Of a stretch of DNA of 32,827 nt, positions 32,570 through 32,827 are shown piece by piece. The position numbers were made by a program, and so were the translations under genes. The notes beneath the pieces were generated by a model, which saw nothing but the letters and a program-made list of their open reading frames with translations, had not been told where the DNA came from and searched no databases. The DNA is from Aquirufa aurantiipilula (lineage in GTDB: Bacteria; Bacteroidota; Bacteroidia; Cytophagales; Spirosomataceae): contig NZ_JAANOG010000015.1 of assembly GCF_019923745.1 (NCBI RefSeq), positions 1-32,827 of the forward strand. The letters are read 5' to 3'. Each line of letters opens with the position of its first letter. The first letter of the stretch is position 1.

Positions 32570-32623
32570 TATTTTGAGTTAAAATAGGTTTATTTGCTTA
32601 ATCGAGAGTTAGTTAAGCTCTTT

Positions 32624-32653
32624 CAAAGTTATTGATTGCATTCATTTTTGCAA
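32624..32653 (-). promoter_or_regulatory. Bacteroidota-type promoter of the leftward nag operon
   Basis: On the minus strand a TTG (32653-32651) is followed by exactly 19 bases and then TAACTTTG (32631-32624), a full match to TTG-N19-TAnnTTTG. Transcription would begin near 32617, giving a leader of about 48 bases before ATG 32569. Confidence 0.65.
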
Positions 32654-32662
32654 GCCTGAGTT

Positions 32663-32690
32663 GGAATGAAGAATGAAGAATGTAGAATGG
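32663..32690 (+). repeat. Short 7-bp tandem repeat
   Basis: Four consecutive 7-mers are visible: GAATGAA, GAATGAA, GAATGTA and GAATGGA. Copies 3 and 4 each differ at one or two bases. Such AATGAAG-type repeats occur often between genes in Bacteroidota. It lies just upstream of the nag operon promoter. Confidence 0.6.
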
Positions 32691-32767
32691 AGAAGCAATC
32701 AATTTGTCAATGCCTGAAATAGGTTGACCGTTTAAAAGTAAAATTTTAAACTTAAAATCTATTAATT

Positions 32768-32827
32768 ATGGCCAACAAAAAGTTGTATCTTCAAAGTGTG
32801 TCACAAAGACGTCTTCGTCATTTTAGT
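32768..32827 (+). CDS. Possible start of a gene running off the window
   Basis: ATG 32768 opens an uninterrupted frame of 20 codons to the window end, reading MANKKLYLQSVSQRRLRHFS, behind the AT-rich leader CTATTAATT typical of starts here. It is divergent from the nag operon. The product is not recognisable, and the frame may be chance. Confidence 0.35.
   Translation, partial: MANKKLYLQSVSQRRLRHFS

Noticed and set aside
1-32827. CRISPR array, tRNA, rRNA, insertion sequence or prophage genes
   Set aside because: No regularly spaced repeats, no tRNA-like arms, no transposase or phage motifs seen on either strand.

Overview
The window reads as a chromosomal segment of a Bacteroidota bacterium, probably of the Cytophagales type. 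The DNA is AT-rich, and genes mostly start after AT-rich leaders without Shine-Dalgarno motifs. One clear promoter of the TTG-N19-TAnnTTTG form is visible, and two large TonB-dependent receptors carry the N-terminal carboxypeptidase-like domain typical of this phylum. Family calls come from motifs read by eye. No database search was possible.

Region 1 (1-4080). About 1.1 kb of mostly non-coding DNA contains a decayed 3' end of a bestrophin-like channel gene. It is followed by a membrane-anchored AraC-type regulator and two diverged copies of a small outer-membrane barrel protein. Each barrel gene has hairpins in its leader, and a 13-mer is shared between their upstream regions.

Region 2 (4106-17826) is a nitrous-oxide reduction locus. 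A minus-strand operon runs from 11729 down to 4106: lipoprotein cytochrome c, clade II nosZ with all CuA and CuZ ligands, fasciclin lipoprotein, a membrane-NosL fusion, nosD, nosF, nosY, a CopD-like membrane protein and a small cysteine protein of DUF6370 type. Divergent from it, across a 241-bp control region with three dyads, lie a Crp/Fnr regulator without Fe-S cysteines and a polytopic histidine-rich membrane protein. Next come a small CNGQC protein, a TonB-dependent receptor and a cysteine-containing sialidase-like propeller. I infer that the receptor group supplies copper (or another metal) for NosZ, as the unrelated NosA/OprC receptors do elsewhere. No nosR, nir or nor gene is in the window.

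Region 3 (17900-24771) holds a second, larger TonB receptor and a tight three-gene minus-strand operon: a Tat-exported DegT-type PLP enzyme, a beta-propeller without a visible signal peptide, and a secreted neutral-ceramidase-like metalloamidase. The function of this trio is unknown. It is the least explained part of the window.

Region 4 (25079-32569) is an amino-sugar locus. An MFS sugar transporter, a Tat-exported Gfo/Idh oxidoreductase and a DUF1080 lipoprotein run rightward. A second Tat-exported Gfo/Idh protein, a NagX/HGSNAT-like membrane protein, nagB and nagA run leftward. The two groups meet tail to tail with overlapping stop codons. The content suggests uptake and breakdown of N-acetylglucosamine-containing glycans, possibly with 3-keto-sugar chemistry in the periplasm. 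A GlcNAc kinase is not present. A possible new gene starts at 32768 and runs off the end.
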